Shown here: positions 15,011 through 22,843 of the stretch, in pieces | Layout: every line of letters begins with the position of its first letter | Numbering within the stretch: position 1 is the first letter of the stretch | From: a virus | Reading direction: 5' to 3' (one strand) | Virus record (IMG/VR): IMGVR_UViG_3300043803_002473 | Span: 1-64,000 of that record | Length of the DNA: 64,000 nucleotides | The notes under the pieces: model-generated | The model's database searches: none | What the model saw: only the letters and a program-made list of their open reading frames with translations | What the model was told of the DNA's origin: nothing | Translations under genes and position numbers: made by a program

Positions 15011-15953
15011 AAATATAGTTATCCTCAAGTATTTTATTCCCTTCCCCAACTGAAGGCAAGCTGACATTTTTCACTGCCCCAGAACGAAAACCCAGCTCGC
15101 CAACACGCTTTACACCATTGAATACCCAACGAGCATTCTCTACCCAGTCCCAGGCCTTTTGATTCAGCTTCTTGAGAGGTACAACACCAACCTCACGACT
15201 GTAGGCTTTAATGGGAGTATAGACAGCATAGAGATACCTCACCAAGTTCTTGATATTTCTCACTCTACCGCCACCCATAACATCCTCTGTAGTGAATACC
15301 TGGTTGAATCTCTCGATGGGATCCTCGCCACGATAGAAGTATATAACATGGGTATGAGGGTAGTAGATGTCGTCACCCAGAGATGCCACACTCAATTCAT
15401 GACTATATAAAACCTTGATCTTCCCGTTACGAGTAATGCGCTTCAACCCCTTAACAGTAGCCCCCCAGAAGCGGTAACAGTTCTCGGTCCAATCACCCTC
15501 ACTAACATCTATATATCCATTACTAACCACACATGTAGAAGCCCGCCAACCAGAGGCTAATAAATCTGGTATTGCACGACCAGCACTCCTACTCCAAAAC
15601 TTACTTTTACATTGCTGGGCAGTTTTAGGGTTAGTGATCCTGCAATATTTACTGCGATGAGACCATTCATCACGATTAACATTACCCTCTACAATACCAA
15701 ACTCCTCACTGGAGCGTGTGGCAAGAAGCATAAGGAGAAAAGTAAGCTCATCACGTTCCTTACACCCAGAGGATACATCTTTACTGTCACTATTTAAAAT
15801 TTCTCTCAAGCGGTTCTTTGTCCCGAGTTCTTCTAGGGGAAGTTCACGACTCTTCATCAATACTTGTAGAGGGTCTGTGAAATCCATCTCATAACGAGCA
15901 TCATAGCGACCTATCTGAGGGAGTTTAAATTCTTCCATAGGGTGTGTGACCAT
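14628..15953 (-). CDS. Rep-like (HUH-type) replication initiator candidate with overlapping 3' end
   Basis: The first ~310 residues resemble rolling-circle Rep proteins: a Cys-containing segment (KYCRITNPKTAQQCKSKFW), a Trp-rich region, LYSHELSV, then YYPHTHVIYFY carrying the His-hydrophobe-His of motif 2, and NLVRYLYAVYTP where the motif-3 tyrosine would be expected. The usual Lys partner of that Tyr is not seen. The last ~128 codons overlap the next gene in another frame and look like shadow sequence (Arg/Gly/Glu-rich), so the real C-terminus is uncertain. I start at MVTHPMEEF (15953), directly downstream of the promoter at 15962-15990; an ATG at 15974 falls inside that promoter. It heads the whole minus-strand block. 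The Rep call is tentative. Confidence 0.4.
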   Translation of the reverse strand: MVTHPMEEFKLPQIGRYDARYEMDFTDPLQVLMKSRELPLEELGTKNRLREILNSDSKDVSSGCKERDELTFLLMLLATRSSEEFGIVEGNVNRDEWSHRSKYCRITNPKTAQQCKSKFWSRSAGRAIPDLLASGWRASTCVVSNGYIDVSEGDWTENCYRFWGATVKGLKRITRNGKIKVLYSHELSVASLGDDIYYPHTHVIYFYRGEDPIERFNQVFTTEDVMGGGRVRNIKNLVRYLYAVYTPIKAYSREVGVVPLKKLNQKAWDWVENARWVFNGVKRVGELGFRSGAVKNVSLPSVGEGNKILEDNYIYEKPRRLFNRCGRRAGRERESTAQTVCGEGMAPESRNGEMEHAPVYRGSPEGESGISSWTEGGYAPGGSRRSCYRGIFQGVRRDSLTVHGGSGESGKPTGSTSWRRVDEHTQHGDAWIEAAYTGRGG

Positions 15954-15961
15954 ACTTGATG

Positions 15962-15990
15962 AAGATACTTTCATTCTGTGGGTGTGTCAA
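15962..15990 (-). promoter_or_regulatory. Consensus sigma-70-like promoter for the minus-strand block
   Basis: On the minus strand: TTGACA (15990-15985), 17-base spacer, TATCTT (15967-15962). The ATG at 15953 follows the -10 box by 8 bases, so the predicted start site falls on or within two bases of the start codon (leaderless). A second TATAAT lies further upstream (about 16023-16028) without a good -35. Confidence 0.55.
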
Positions 15991-16095
15991 TGGAGAGAGT
16001 GCGTGCTATGAGAGTGGAAACATAGATTATACTCAAGAGGCGGTGCACGGGTCTTTTTATTTGCTTATTTACAGCTTCAGGAGTATGCTATCGAG

Positions 16096-16413
16096 ATGAG
16101 CGGACATAAGTATAAAGAAATGAGGAAAATCGATTCTGTCACTATACGTGGCAGACGTTATAAATTTCTCGTTAAGAAGAACTTAATAAAACGTGAAGAA
16201 GCCCATGGGTTAACCGATCCACCCAACAAGAAGGGTAAAGCTGTAATGATTGACCCTGACCAGAGTCCTAAAGAGTTATTAGCCACCTTGATAGACGAAT
16301 TTATACATTGCGGCTTGTGGGAACTTGATAACCAAGTCGTAGATGAAGTGTCGGATGACTTAGCCCATGCATTGTGGCGTTGCGGCTTGCGATTTGTTGA
16401 CGAAGAAGAATAA
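16096..16413 (+). CDS. Degenerate HExxH metallopeptidase-like protein (105 aa)
   Basis: The core 'LATLIDEFIHCGLWELDNQVVDEVSDDLAHALWR' region (residues ~62-95, cited by segments) resembles small phage proteins with a TLIHExxHA..W.LDE..V..... signature related to zinc peptidases. Here the first His is replaced by Asp (LIDEFIH), so the usual HExxH zinc site is broken and activity is doubtful. The N-terminus has beta strands (VTIRGRRYKFLV) and a VMIDPDQSPKELL linker as in that family. It opens the plus-strand block, with GGAG 13 bases before the ATG. It could be a structural or regulatory remnant. Confidence 0.55.
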   Translation: MSGHKYKEMRKIDSVTIRGRRYKFLVKKNLIKREEAHGLTDPPNKKGKAVMIDPDQSPKELLATLIDEFIHCGLWELDNQVVDEVSDDLAHALWRCGLRFVDEEE

Positions 16414-16423
16414 TGCCTATAAA
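16397..16423 (+). promoter_or_regulatory. Candidate promoter overlapping a gene end
   Basis: TTGACG, 15-base spacer, TATAAA. The -10 ends 8 bases before the ATG at 16432, so the predicted transcript would be leaderless. The spacer is short, which lowers confidence. Confidence 0.35.
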
Positions 16424-16431
16424 ATATTTGT

Positions 16432-16719
16432 ATGAATGAACAACCCGACAAAAACGGCATCTCTACATTAGGTTCCGCCGCAAAAGCCCTACTCTCAAAA
16501 GCAGCAGCTACGGTTTTTAATCCTGCGCTTACCCAGTCCCAACCTAAACCTCAAAGTTTAAGTAGCCTAATTCAAGGAATCAAACCTCCTGACTTTTCGA
16601 ATAGGCCCATACCTACAAATTTATCAAAATTAAATACAACAAGTTATAAGCCCTCAATACCCACAATTAACTTACCAGACTTTAAAAGTATTATTCCATC
16701 ATTTAAATTTGATAAATAA
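16432..16719 (+). CDS. Hypothetical Pro/Ser-rich protein (95 aa)
   Basis: Not recognised. Residues 1-30 are Ala-rich helix (LGSAAKALLSKAAATVF). The remainder is low-complexity and rich in Pro, Ser and Ile (IPTNLSKLN, SIPTINLPDFKSIIPSF), probably extended. It has no Shine-Dalgarno sequence, matching the leaderless promoter just upstream. It immediately precedes the RNA polymerase fusion gene. Confidence 0.45.
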   Translation: MNEQPDKNGISTLGSAAKALLSKAAATVFNPALTQSQPKPQSLSSLIQGIKPPDFSNRPIPTNLSKLNTTSYKPSIPTINLPDFKSIIPSFKFDK

Positions 16720-16738
16720 TAGATTTTGTATAGCTCTG

Positions 16739-16747
16739 TGCTACAAT
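16739..16747 (+). promoter_or_regulatory. Extended -10 promoter for the RNA polymerase fusion gene
   Basis: TGC followed by TACAAT (TGN extended -10). No clear -35 hexamer lies 16-17 bases upstream (TAGATT at best). The ATG at 16755 begins 8 bases after the box, so the transcript is predicted to be leaderless; there is no Shine-Dalgarno sequence. Confidence 0.45.
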
Positions 16748-16754
16748 AGCCCTA

Positions 16755-19742
16755 ATGGCTAAAAAAGAAAAATATGTTTTAATGCAGGGAAAGTTGAGGC
16801 GCGTCGCCGCCACAACTCGTGTAGACTACCGCATACCTAGCACCACAGACTTTTTTAGTCCTGTGACTAACCTTATTCCTAACCTAGGTTCGGTGTCAGG
16901 AGCCCGTGTTTTGATTGGTGATAAAAGCAGTTTGCAGGCAATGACACTTGTTAATCGCGAAGCTCCGTTAGTGCAAGCATCAGCAGATAAAAAAACAAAG
17001 AGCTTTATCGAAGAATTTGGCGAAAAACTAGTGAGTATAAAAGCCACTGTTGCAGGTAAAGTAACAAGTATAACTCCAGTTGAAATTAAAATAAAGGGAG
17101 TCGGAGGAATTACCACCATACCACTTTATGAAAACTATTTAGTGGGGAGAGAAAGCTATATTCATCACAGACCTGTAGTGAGTGTGGGAGATAGTGTGAA
17201 AGTAGGAGATCTTCTAGCTACTTCAAATTACTCCGACAGTAAAGGTAATTTGGCTCTTGGCATGAATTTAAAAACTGCTGTGATGCCGTTTCGTTCTTAT
17301 AACTTCGAAGATGCTCTCGTGATTTCCGAAGACGCAGCCAAGAAGTTGGAAGGGGAGCAATTAATTCCGCTACGTTTAGAGGTAGGTCGAGGCATTGAAA
17401 CAGATAAAAACAAATTTATATCCCTATTCCCAAACCGCTACTATAACGACCAGTTATCAAAGTTAGACTCTGATGGTGTTATTAAACGTGGCATGCGCGT
17501 TAAAACAGGTGATCCGCTGGTGCTGGCCTTTCAACCCAAAACACTTAAATCTCTAGAACTTCAATTAGGAAAACTTTCTCGAGCTTTAAAGAATGCCTAT
17601 ACAGATATTTCTAAAGAGTGGGAGTACGAACATGACGGTGAAGTTGTGGACGTAGCTAACACTGGAAAATTAATAACTGTCACCATTAAAACTACCCGCC
17701 CCATGGCGCAGGGCGACAAGCTGTCTAATCCTTTCGGTGCCAAGGGAGTCGTGAGAATTGTGTCTAATAGTGAAATGCCTCAAGATGAAAACGGTAAACC
17801 TGTAGACGTTATATTAAACTCAATGAGTGTTACATCGCGTGTTGCTCCAGGGTTAATAACTACTATGGCAATGGGTAAGCTAGCTGAAAAAAAGAACAAG
17901 TCTTTAAAATTAACTCCCTTTGTTTCAGGATCGTCAGTTGAACAGACCATTAAAGCTTTAGATAAAGAAGGAATAAAAGATACAGAAAAGCTATATGACC
18001 CAGCTACTGGAAAATACATCGAGGTATTTACAGGGCCTTCGTATTACACAAGACTACATCATATAGCCGAAGATAAAATTTCATCACGGTCTGCAGGCAC
18101 AACATACGATATAAACATGCAGCCCTCTAAAGCTGGGACAGAGGAGAAAAGCAAACGTTTAGGTAATTTAGCTACGACAGTAGCTCTTTCCAATGACGCT
18201 AAAGCTGTTTTGAGAGATGTGGCAGTAATACGCAGTACAAAAAACGACGATTTCTGGACAGCTATTAAATTGGGGCTAACACCACCACCACCTAAAGTTC
18301 CTTTTATATTTAACAAGTTTATTTCTCATTTAGAGGGTGCGGGTGTGACTGTACATCAAGATGGACCTAAATTTAATATTCTGCCACAAATAGATAAAGA
18401 CATTGAAAAACTTTCTCAGGGAGAGATTAAAATTCCTCTCACATATAAATTACGTGGAGGAGATTTAGTTCCTGAGGATGGAGGATTGTTTGATCCTGTT
18501 AATACCGGCATTTATGGAGATGCTTATAATCACTTAAATCTTTCTTTTAAAATTCCCAATCCTGTGTCTGAAGAACCGCTGAGAAAGTTGCTAGGACTGA
18601 CAAAAGCAAAGTATGAAGACTTAGTTATTACTGGAGGATTAGAACAGAAGTTAAAAGGTATAGATCTAGATAAAAAAATTGAGGAGTTTAAAGGATATAT
18701 AAAATCTAATAGAAAAACAGGAAGAGATGACGCAATAAAAGTTTTAAACTTTTTATTGATGTTGAAGAAAAACAATATGACTCCTTCGAGCTTGATTCTT
18801 TCTAAGGTCCCTATTATTCCGGCACAATATCGACCAATCATGGCTCAAGGCAATCAAGTCATGTCGGCGGATGTTAATGAGTTGTATAAAGATTTAATGT
18901 TGGTTAATAAATCTTTGGGAGATATTCCTGAAGAAACTCCCGAGGAGTTAATGAGTGCAGCTAGAAAACAACTTTATGACGGTGTTAAAGCTGTCTATGG
19001 TTTGGGAGAACCGATTTCCATTAGAAGCAAAGAGAAGAAGTTTAAAGGTCTTTTAGCCACAACGCTAGGTACTATGGGAGGTAGCGCAAAAGAGTCCATG
19101 TTTCAAGCCAAGGTTGTGAATAAGCCTATAGATCTTGTAGGTAGAGGTGTATTAATTCCAGATGGAAATTTAAATCTTAACGAAGCCTCTATACCTCAAG
19201 CAATACTGTGGAATGTCTATACTCCATTTATAATGCGTCGTTTAGTTCGCCAAGGAATACAGGCAACTAAAGCTAGAGAATATGTACAAAATAAACATCC
19301 TCTAGCTAGTCAAGCCCTACAGGAAGAGTTAAAAGATAGGCCCGGCATAGTTACTCGTGACCCACAATTAAGTAAATATAATTTTCAAGGGTTTTATTTA
19401 AAGCCTAACGCTGATCCAAAAGATTTTTCTATTAAGTTAAACCCTCTTGTATTTAAAGGTTATGGGGCAGATTCTGATGGAGATCAATTAAACGTCCAAA
19501 TTCCGGCTTCAGATGACGCAAAAGAAGAAATAAAAGAAAAGTTATTGCCGGAAAAAAACTTAATTTATCACAGAACTTTTTCACCTATATTCACACCTTC
19601 TAATGAAGCTGCTGTGGGGTTGTTCGCAGCTTCTTATGAAGATAATAAAAACAAGGCTATAAAATATGGTAATGTTGCGGAAATTGTGAGAGATTTTAAA
19701 GCAGGTAAACTTGACGTAGGGGATAGAGTTGAATTACCTTAA
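16755..19742 (+). CDS. rpoB-rpoC: RNA polymerase beta C-terminal half fused to beta-prime N-terminal half (catalytic)
   Basis: Main catalytic chain of the phage RNA polymerase. The beta part spans ~1-500: VDYRIPSTTDFFSPVTNLIP (like [20 protein letters not shown]), SYNFEDALVISE (181-192), GDKLSNPFGAKG (320-331, lysines 322 and 330 matching E. coli K1065/K1073) and HIAEDKISSRSAG (436-448). Beta-prime follows without a break: GGLFD (576-580), VPIIPAQYRP, the clamp/switch segment AKVVNKPIDLVGRGV, and GADSDGDQ (904-911), whose Asp906, 908 and 910 are the metal-binding triad. The N-terminal beta-prime zinc ribbon is absent. It ends just after the NNILSP-like segment (FSPIFTPS). Such beta/beta-prime fusions occur in some bacteria. 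The rest of beta-prime is at 20917-22779. Confidence 0.95.
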   Translation: MAKKEKYVLMQGKLRRVAATTRVDYRIPSTTDFFSPVTNLIPNLGSVSGARVLIGDKSSLQAMTLVNREAPLVQASADKKTKSFIEEFGEKLVSIKATVAGKVTSITPVEIKIKGVGGITTIPLYENYLVGRESYIHHRPVVSVGDSVKVGDLLATSNYSDSKGNLALGMNLKTAVMPFRSYNFEDALVISEDAAKKLEGEQLIPLRLEVGRGIETDKNKFISLFPNRYYNDQLSKLDSDGVIKRGMRVKTGDPLVLAFQPKTLKSLELQLGKLSRALKNAYTDISKEWEYEHDGEVVDVANTGKLITVTIKTTRPMAQGDKLSNPFGAKGVVRIVSNSEMPQDENGKPVDVILNSMSVTSRVAPGLITTMAMGKLAEKKNKSLKLTPFVSGSSVEQTIKALDKEGIKDTEKLYDPATGKYIEVFTGPSYYTRLHHIAEDKISSRSAGTTYDINMQPSKAGTEEKSKRLGNLATTVALSNDAKAVLRDVAVIRSTKNDDFWTAIKLGLTPPPPKVPFIFNKFISHLEGAGVTVHQDGPKFNILPQIDKDIEKLSQGEIKIPLTYKLRGGDLVPEDGGLFDPVNTGIYGDAYNHLNLSFKIPNPVSEEPLRKLLGLTKAKYEDLVITGGLEQKLKGIDLDKKIEEFKGYIKSNRKTGRDDAIKVLNFLLMLKKNNMTPSSLILSKVPIIPAQYRPIMAQGNQVMSADVNELYKDLMLVNKSLGDIPEETPEELMSAARKQLYDGVKAVYGLGEPISIRSKEKKFKGLLATTLGTMGGSAKESMFQAKVVNKPIDLVGRGVLIPDGNLNLNEASIPQAILWNVYTPFIMRRLVRQGIQATKAREYVQNKHPLASQALQEELKDRPGIVTRDPQLSKYNFQGFYLKPNADPKDFSIKLNPLVFKGYGADSDGDQLNVQIPASDDAKEEIKEKLLPEKNLIYHRTFSPIFTPSNEAAVGLFAASYEDNKNKAIKYGNVAEIVRDFKAGKLDVGDRVELP

Positions 19743-19772
19743 TGCTTTATTATTTAAACTTTTCATGCTACC

Positions 19773-19973
19773 ATGATCGATGAAAACATATGGTTCAGTT
19801 TAACTGACGAACAAAAGTTAAATGAGCTAGAAGCTTATCTCACCGAGTATAGACTATTAGACTCTGGAGAGCATGAGCTCTCAAAAACACGAGAAGCGGG
19901 AAAAATAAAACTTTTAAAATCTGAACTTAAAACTAAAATAAATAAAATTATAGATTTGGAGCACATCAAATGA
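19773..19973 (+). CDS. Hypothetical helical protein between RNA polymerase genes (66 aa)
   Basis: Charged and helical (IWFSLTDEQKLNELEAYLTEYRL ... IKLLKSELKTKINKII, cited in parts). No family is recognised. It overlaps the next start by 4 bases (ATGA type). Its size and charge would fit an omega-like or assembly partner, but nothing beyond position supports this. Confidence 0.5.
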   Translation: MIDENIWFSLTDEQKLNELEAYLTEYRLLDSGEHELSKTREAGKIKLLKSELKTKINKIIDLEHIK

Positions 19974-20584
19974 ACATTCAAGAACTCATCACTTCGTATA
20001 ACTCTCTAGTTAAAGAGGCGTTTATACCTAATCCTGAACAGCAAGGCCAGGAAGGTCAATTAGAGCAGGCTTATCAACAACTATCTCAACTGCTCTCAGG
20101 AATGCCTCCAGAGGTTCAGGGGCAGATTGAGCCCATGCTTCAACAGTTACAACAGCTGCCACCTACAGACCAATTAAGTCAAATTAGTGGACTGATACAG
20201 CAGCTGAGTCAGGGAGGCGCACAACAAGAGCAACCACAAGAACAAGCCCAACCACAAGAAGAGCAGAGTGGGATGGTTCCTGAAGGTGGCCATGTGAACG
20301 CTGAAAACAGTTTAGACAATACAAAAGTAACTCTCTCAGTTAGAGAGTTGTTAGATCTTTCAAGCGGCGGTAAGGCTACTCAAAGTTTACTTAAAGTTAA
20401 ACAAATGGCAGAAACACATAATAAAAAAATGGAAGCTGTACAGCAACAAGCAGAGCAAGAGCAAGTTACTCAACAGCAGCAACAGCAACAACAAGAGGCT
20501 ATGGGTCAGGGAGGAATTTATTCTCAACCTATGAATGCTAAGCCAGGTCAACCTGCACAACCTGCACCTACCCCTGCAATGTAA
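19970..20584 (+). CDS. Gln-rich low-complexity protein (204 aa)
   Basis: About a quarter of the residues are Gln, including QVTQQQQQQQQEAM near the C-terminus and Pro/Gln repeats in the middle (QQEQPQEQAQPQEEQ). A short ordered segment NTKVTLSVRELLDLSSGGKA sits near residues 120-140. The N-terminus (YNSLVKEAFIPNP) carries the hydrophobic-Lys-x-Ala pattern seen in many virion proteins here. The function is unknown; such composition is common in phage scaffold or internal proteins. It is coupled by overlap to the 66-residue gene. Confidence 0.5.
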   Translation: MNIQELITSYNSLVKEAFIPNPEQQGQEGQLEQAYQQLSQLLSGMPPEVQGQIEPMLQQLQQLPPTDQLSQISGLIQQLSQGGAQQEQPQEQAQPQEEQSGMVPEGGHVNAENSLDNTKVTLSVRELLDLSSGGKATQSLLKVKQMAETHNKKMEAVQQQAEQEQVTQQQQQQQQEAMGQGGIYSQPMNAKPGQPAQPAPTPAM

Positions 20585-20585
20585 T

Positions 20586-20915
20586 ATGACATCTTTGGAA
20601 AAAGTCAGTACTTATTTAGCTGCGTTTCAACCAGGCGACGCTAATTACGATTTTGCCTGTTTTATAAAAGAAAAATTAGCTCAAGCTGGTGTAGGTTATG
20701 GTTTTGGAGACACACCTATTCACGAAGAAGAAAATAACGATGCTCAAGAGGTAGAAACTGCAGGACTTGACAAAACCGAAGAAAATCTAGAAGGTAAAAT
20801 TATGGAGCCAGCTTTTCAAGATTTAGAGGCTTTAAACCAGATAGATAAAGAAAAACAAGAAGTTAAAACTGCTCAAACCATAAAAGCTTTTTTGGATAAG
20901 TTAAGGAGTCTTTAA
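20586..20915 (+). CDS. Hypothetical acidic protein (109 aa)
   Basis: I start at MTSLEKVSTYLAAF (20586), one base after the preceding stop; the longer reading begins inside the Gln-rich gene. The product is acidic and helical, with EEENNDAQEVETAGLDKTEE and a basic C-terminal helix (QTIKAFLDKLRSL). It ends one base before the beta-prime C-terminal gene. No family is recognised. Confidence 0.45.
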   Translation: MTSLEKVSTYLAAFQPGDANYDFACFIKEKLAQAGVGYGFGDTPIHEEENNDAQEVETAGLDKTEENLEGKIMEPAFQDLEALNQIDKEKQEVKTAQTIKAFLDKLRSL

Positions 20916-20916
20916 C

Positions 20917-22779
20917 ATGGCCATCACTACTGTAGGACGTATACTTTTAAAGCAGTATACGCCTAAACATTTACATCATTTAATAGATACTGAAATTTTA
21001 GATAAAAAAGGTATTACAACACTTTTTTCTAAATTAGTAGAATTAGAGCCTGACAATTATAGCAAGATAGCTTCTGATTTAACTAGACTAGGCTTCGAAG
21101 TTGCTACAAGACAAGGTACATCTATCACTTTAAAAGATCTTGTTTCACCGATAGACAAAGATAAAGTTTACGAAAAGTTTGAAGAATTTAAGGATAAGGT
21201 AGAAAAATCTGACGATCCGCTCAATATTAAACAACAGCGTATTTTTGATAAGTATAATACGATGATGGAAGATATAAATAAGTCTATTTTAGACGAAGGA
21301 TTAAAAAGCAATAAATCTTTGGCTAAAATTATTTTAGCAGGTTCTAGAGGATCACCATCTCAATACCGTTTCACCATCGCTACTCAGGGTGTGGTGGTTG
21401 ACGCAGAAGGTAATCCAAAAATGGATATTCCTGTAAAAAGTTCGTATGCTGAAGGGCTGAGCTTACCAGAATATCTTGTGACTTCATTCGGTACACGTAC
21501 TGGCGAAGTAGTCAAAAAGGTAGGTGTGGCTCAGGGCGGATATTCAAGCAAGCAATTTTCTAGAGCTTTGATGAATCTGCAAGTAACACAGGCAGATTGC
21601 GGAACACCTACAGGCATAACAGTGACAGTGGAAGACAAAGATTCCATAGGAGCCTTTTTAGCCGCCCCCGCAGGTAGCTATAATCGTAATAACGAAATAA
21701 CCGCCAAGATGTTGAGCGACTTGAGAAATAAAGGAATTAAATCTATATTAGTTAGATCTCCTATGACTTGTCGCGCAGGAAAACACGGACATTTTGGTTC
21801 AGTGTGTCAACTATGCGTAGGACAACGTGAAAAAGGGCTACCTGCCCCAGATACCTATATAGGTTTAGTAGCCGCAACAGCAGTTAGTGAGCCTCTAACA
21901 GAATATGCCATGAAATTGAGACACGGCGGCGGCGCAGCAACTTCTTTAGGTGGAACTGGAGGCTTTAAAGCAATAGATCAGCTAGCAAACATACCGAAAA
22001 CTTTTTTAAATAAATCCCCTTTAGCTCAGGAAGATGGAATCGTTACTTCTGTGAGGCCAGCTTCAGCTGGTGGTTATTTTATTAATGTTGGAGAAAAAGA
22101 ATACTATATAGGTATAGGACTTCAACCAAAAGTTAAAGAAGGTGATCGTGTTGAGCAAGGAGATTCTTTAAGTACAGGGCTTATAGACCCACGTGAAGTA
22201 GTTATGTATAAAGGTATCGGTGAAGGTAGAAAGTATTATGCTACTGCAATGAAGAGGGCTTTTGATGATGGTAATTTACATGTGAACCGTAGAAATTTTG
22301 AATTAATTGCTAGATCTGCAATAGACCATGTTAAAATTACGGACTCTGAGGGTTTGGGTAATTTTTTACCTGATGAAATTGTTTCATACACAGCCATGGA
22401 AAAAAACTATAAAACACGACCCTCTAGTAAAGATATGCGCGCAGATTTAACATATGGAAAATATTTAGAAAAACCTATATTGCATTATACTATAGGGACT
22501 AAAATAAATAGTCATGTAATAAAAGATTTAAAAGATCAAGGAATTGAGGCTGTTACAGTAAACGATAATCCTCCTAATTTTGAGCCTGTAATGGTTAGAC
22601 TGTTAGACGTTCCTGAGCATGTTGATGATTTTATGCATATTCTTTACAGTACTAACTTAGCTAAGCGCTTTAGTAATGCTGTTAACCAAGGAGCAGAGAC
22701 AGATATCCGAGGACCTAGCCCTATACCTGGATTGGCTTACGGGGTAGGCTTTGGAGAAACAAGCGCCTTTAAGAATTAG
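20917..22779 (+). CDS. rpoC: RNA polymerase beta-prime subunit, C-terminal half
   Basis: Completes the polymerase active centre. ILAGSRGSPSQYRF (139-152) matches the SGARGSxxQ segment. GEVVKKVGVAQGGYSSKQF (196-214) is the bridge helix. The trigger loop region is IGLVAATAVSEPLTEY then AMKLRHGGG (315-339), where His336 and Lys333 stand at E. coli H936 and R933. All four cysteines of the second zinc site are present: Cys228 (DCGT), Cys285, Cys297 and Cys300 (CRAGKHGHFGSVCQLC). It is separated from the beta-prime N-terminal half by three small genes and has a Shine-Dalgarno-like AAGGAG 10 bases upstream. The length (620) is shorter than the cellular equivalent, lacking C-terminal insertions. Confidence 0.93.
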   Translation: MAITTVGRILLKQYTPKHLHHLIDTEILDKKGITTLFSKLVELEPDNYSKIASDLTRLGFEVATRQGTSITLKDLVSPIDKDKVYEKFEEFKDKVEKSDDPLNIKQQRIFDKYNTMMEDINKSILDEGLKSNKSLAKIILAGSRGSPSQYRFTIATQGVVVDAEGNPKMDIPVKSSYAEGLSLPEYLVTSFGTRTGEVVKKVGVAQGGYSSKQFSRALMNLQVTQADCGTPTGITVTVEDKDSIGAFLAAPAGSYNRNNEITAKMLSDLRNKGIKSILVRSPMTCRAGKHGHFGSVCQLCVGQREKGLPAPDTYIGLVAATAVSEPLTEYAMKLRHGGGAATSLGGTGGFKAIDQLANIPKTFLNKSPLAQEDGIVTSVRPASAGGYFINVGEKEYYIGIGLQPKVKEGDRVEQGDSLSTGLIDPREVVMYKGIGEGRKYYATAMKRAFDDGNLHVNRRNFELIARSAIDHVKITDSEGLGNFLPDEIVSYTAMEKNYKTRPSSKDMRADLTYGKYLEKPILHYTIGTKINSHVIKDLKDQGIEAVTVNDNPPNFEPVMVRLLDVPEHVDDFMHILYSTNLAKRFSNAVNQGAETDIRGPSPIPGLAYGVGFGETSAFKN

Positions 22780-22843
22780 AGTTGCTTTTAGTATTTAAAA
22801 AACTTAAACTATTCATGAAGTAATGCAATAATAGGATAATACT

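Noticed and set aside
19764-19774. TGC-TACCAT resembling the extended -10 promoter before 16755
   Set aside because: It overlaps the ATG at 19773, so it could not produce a transcript including that start codon.
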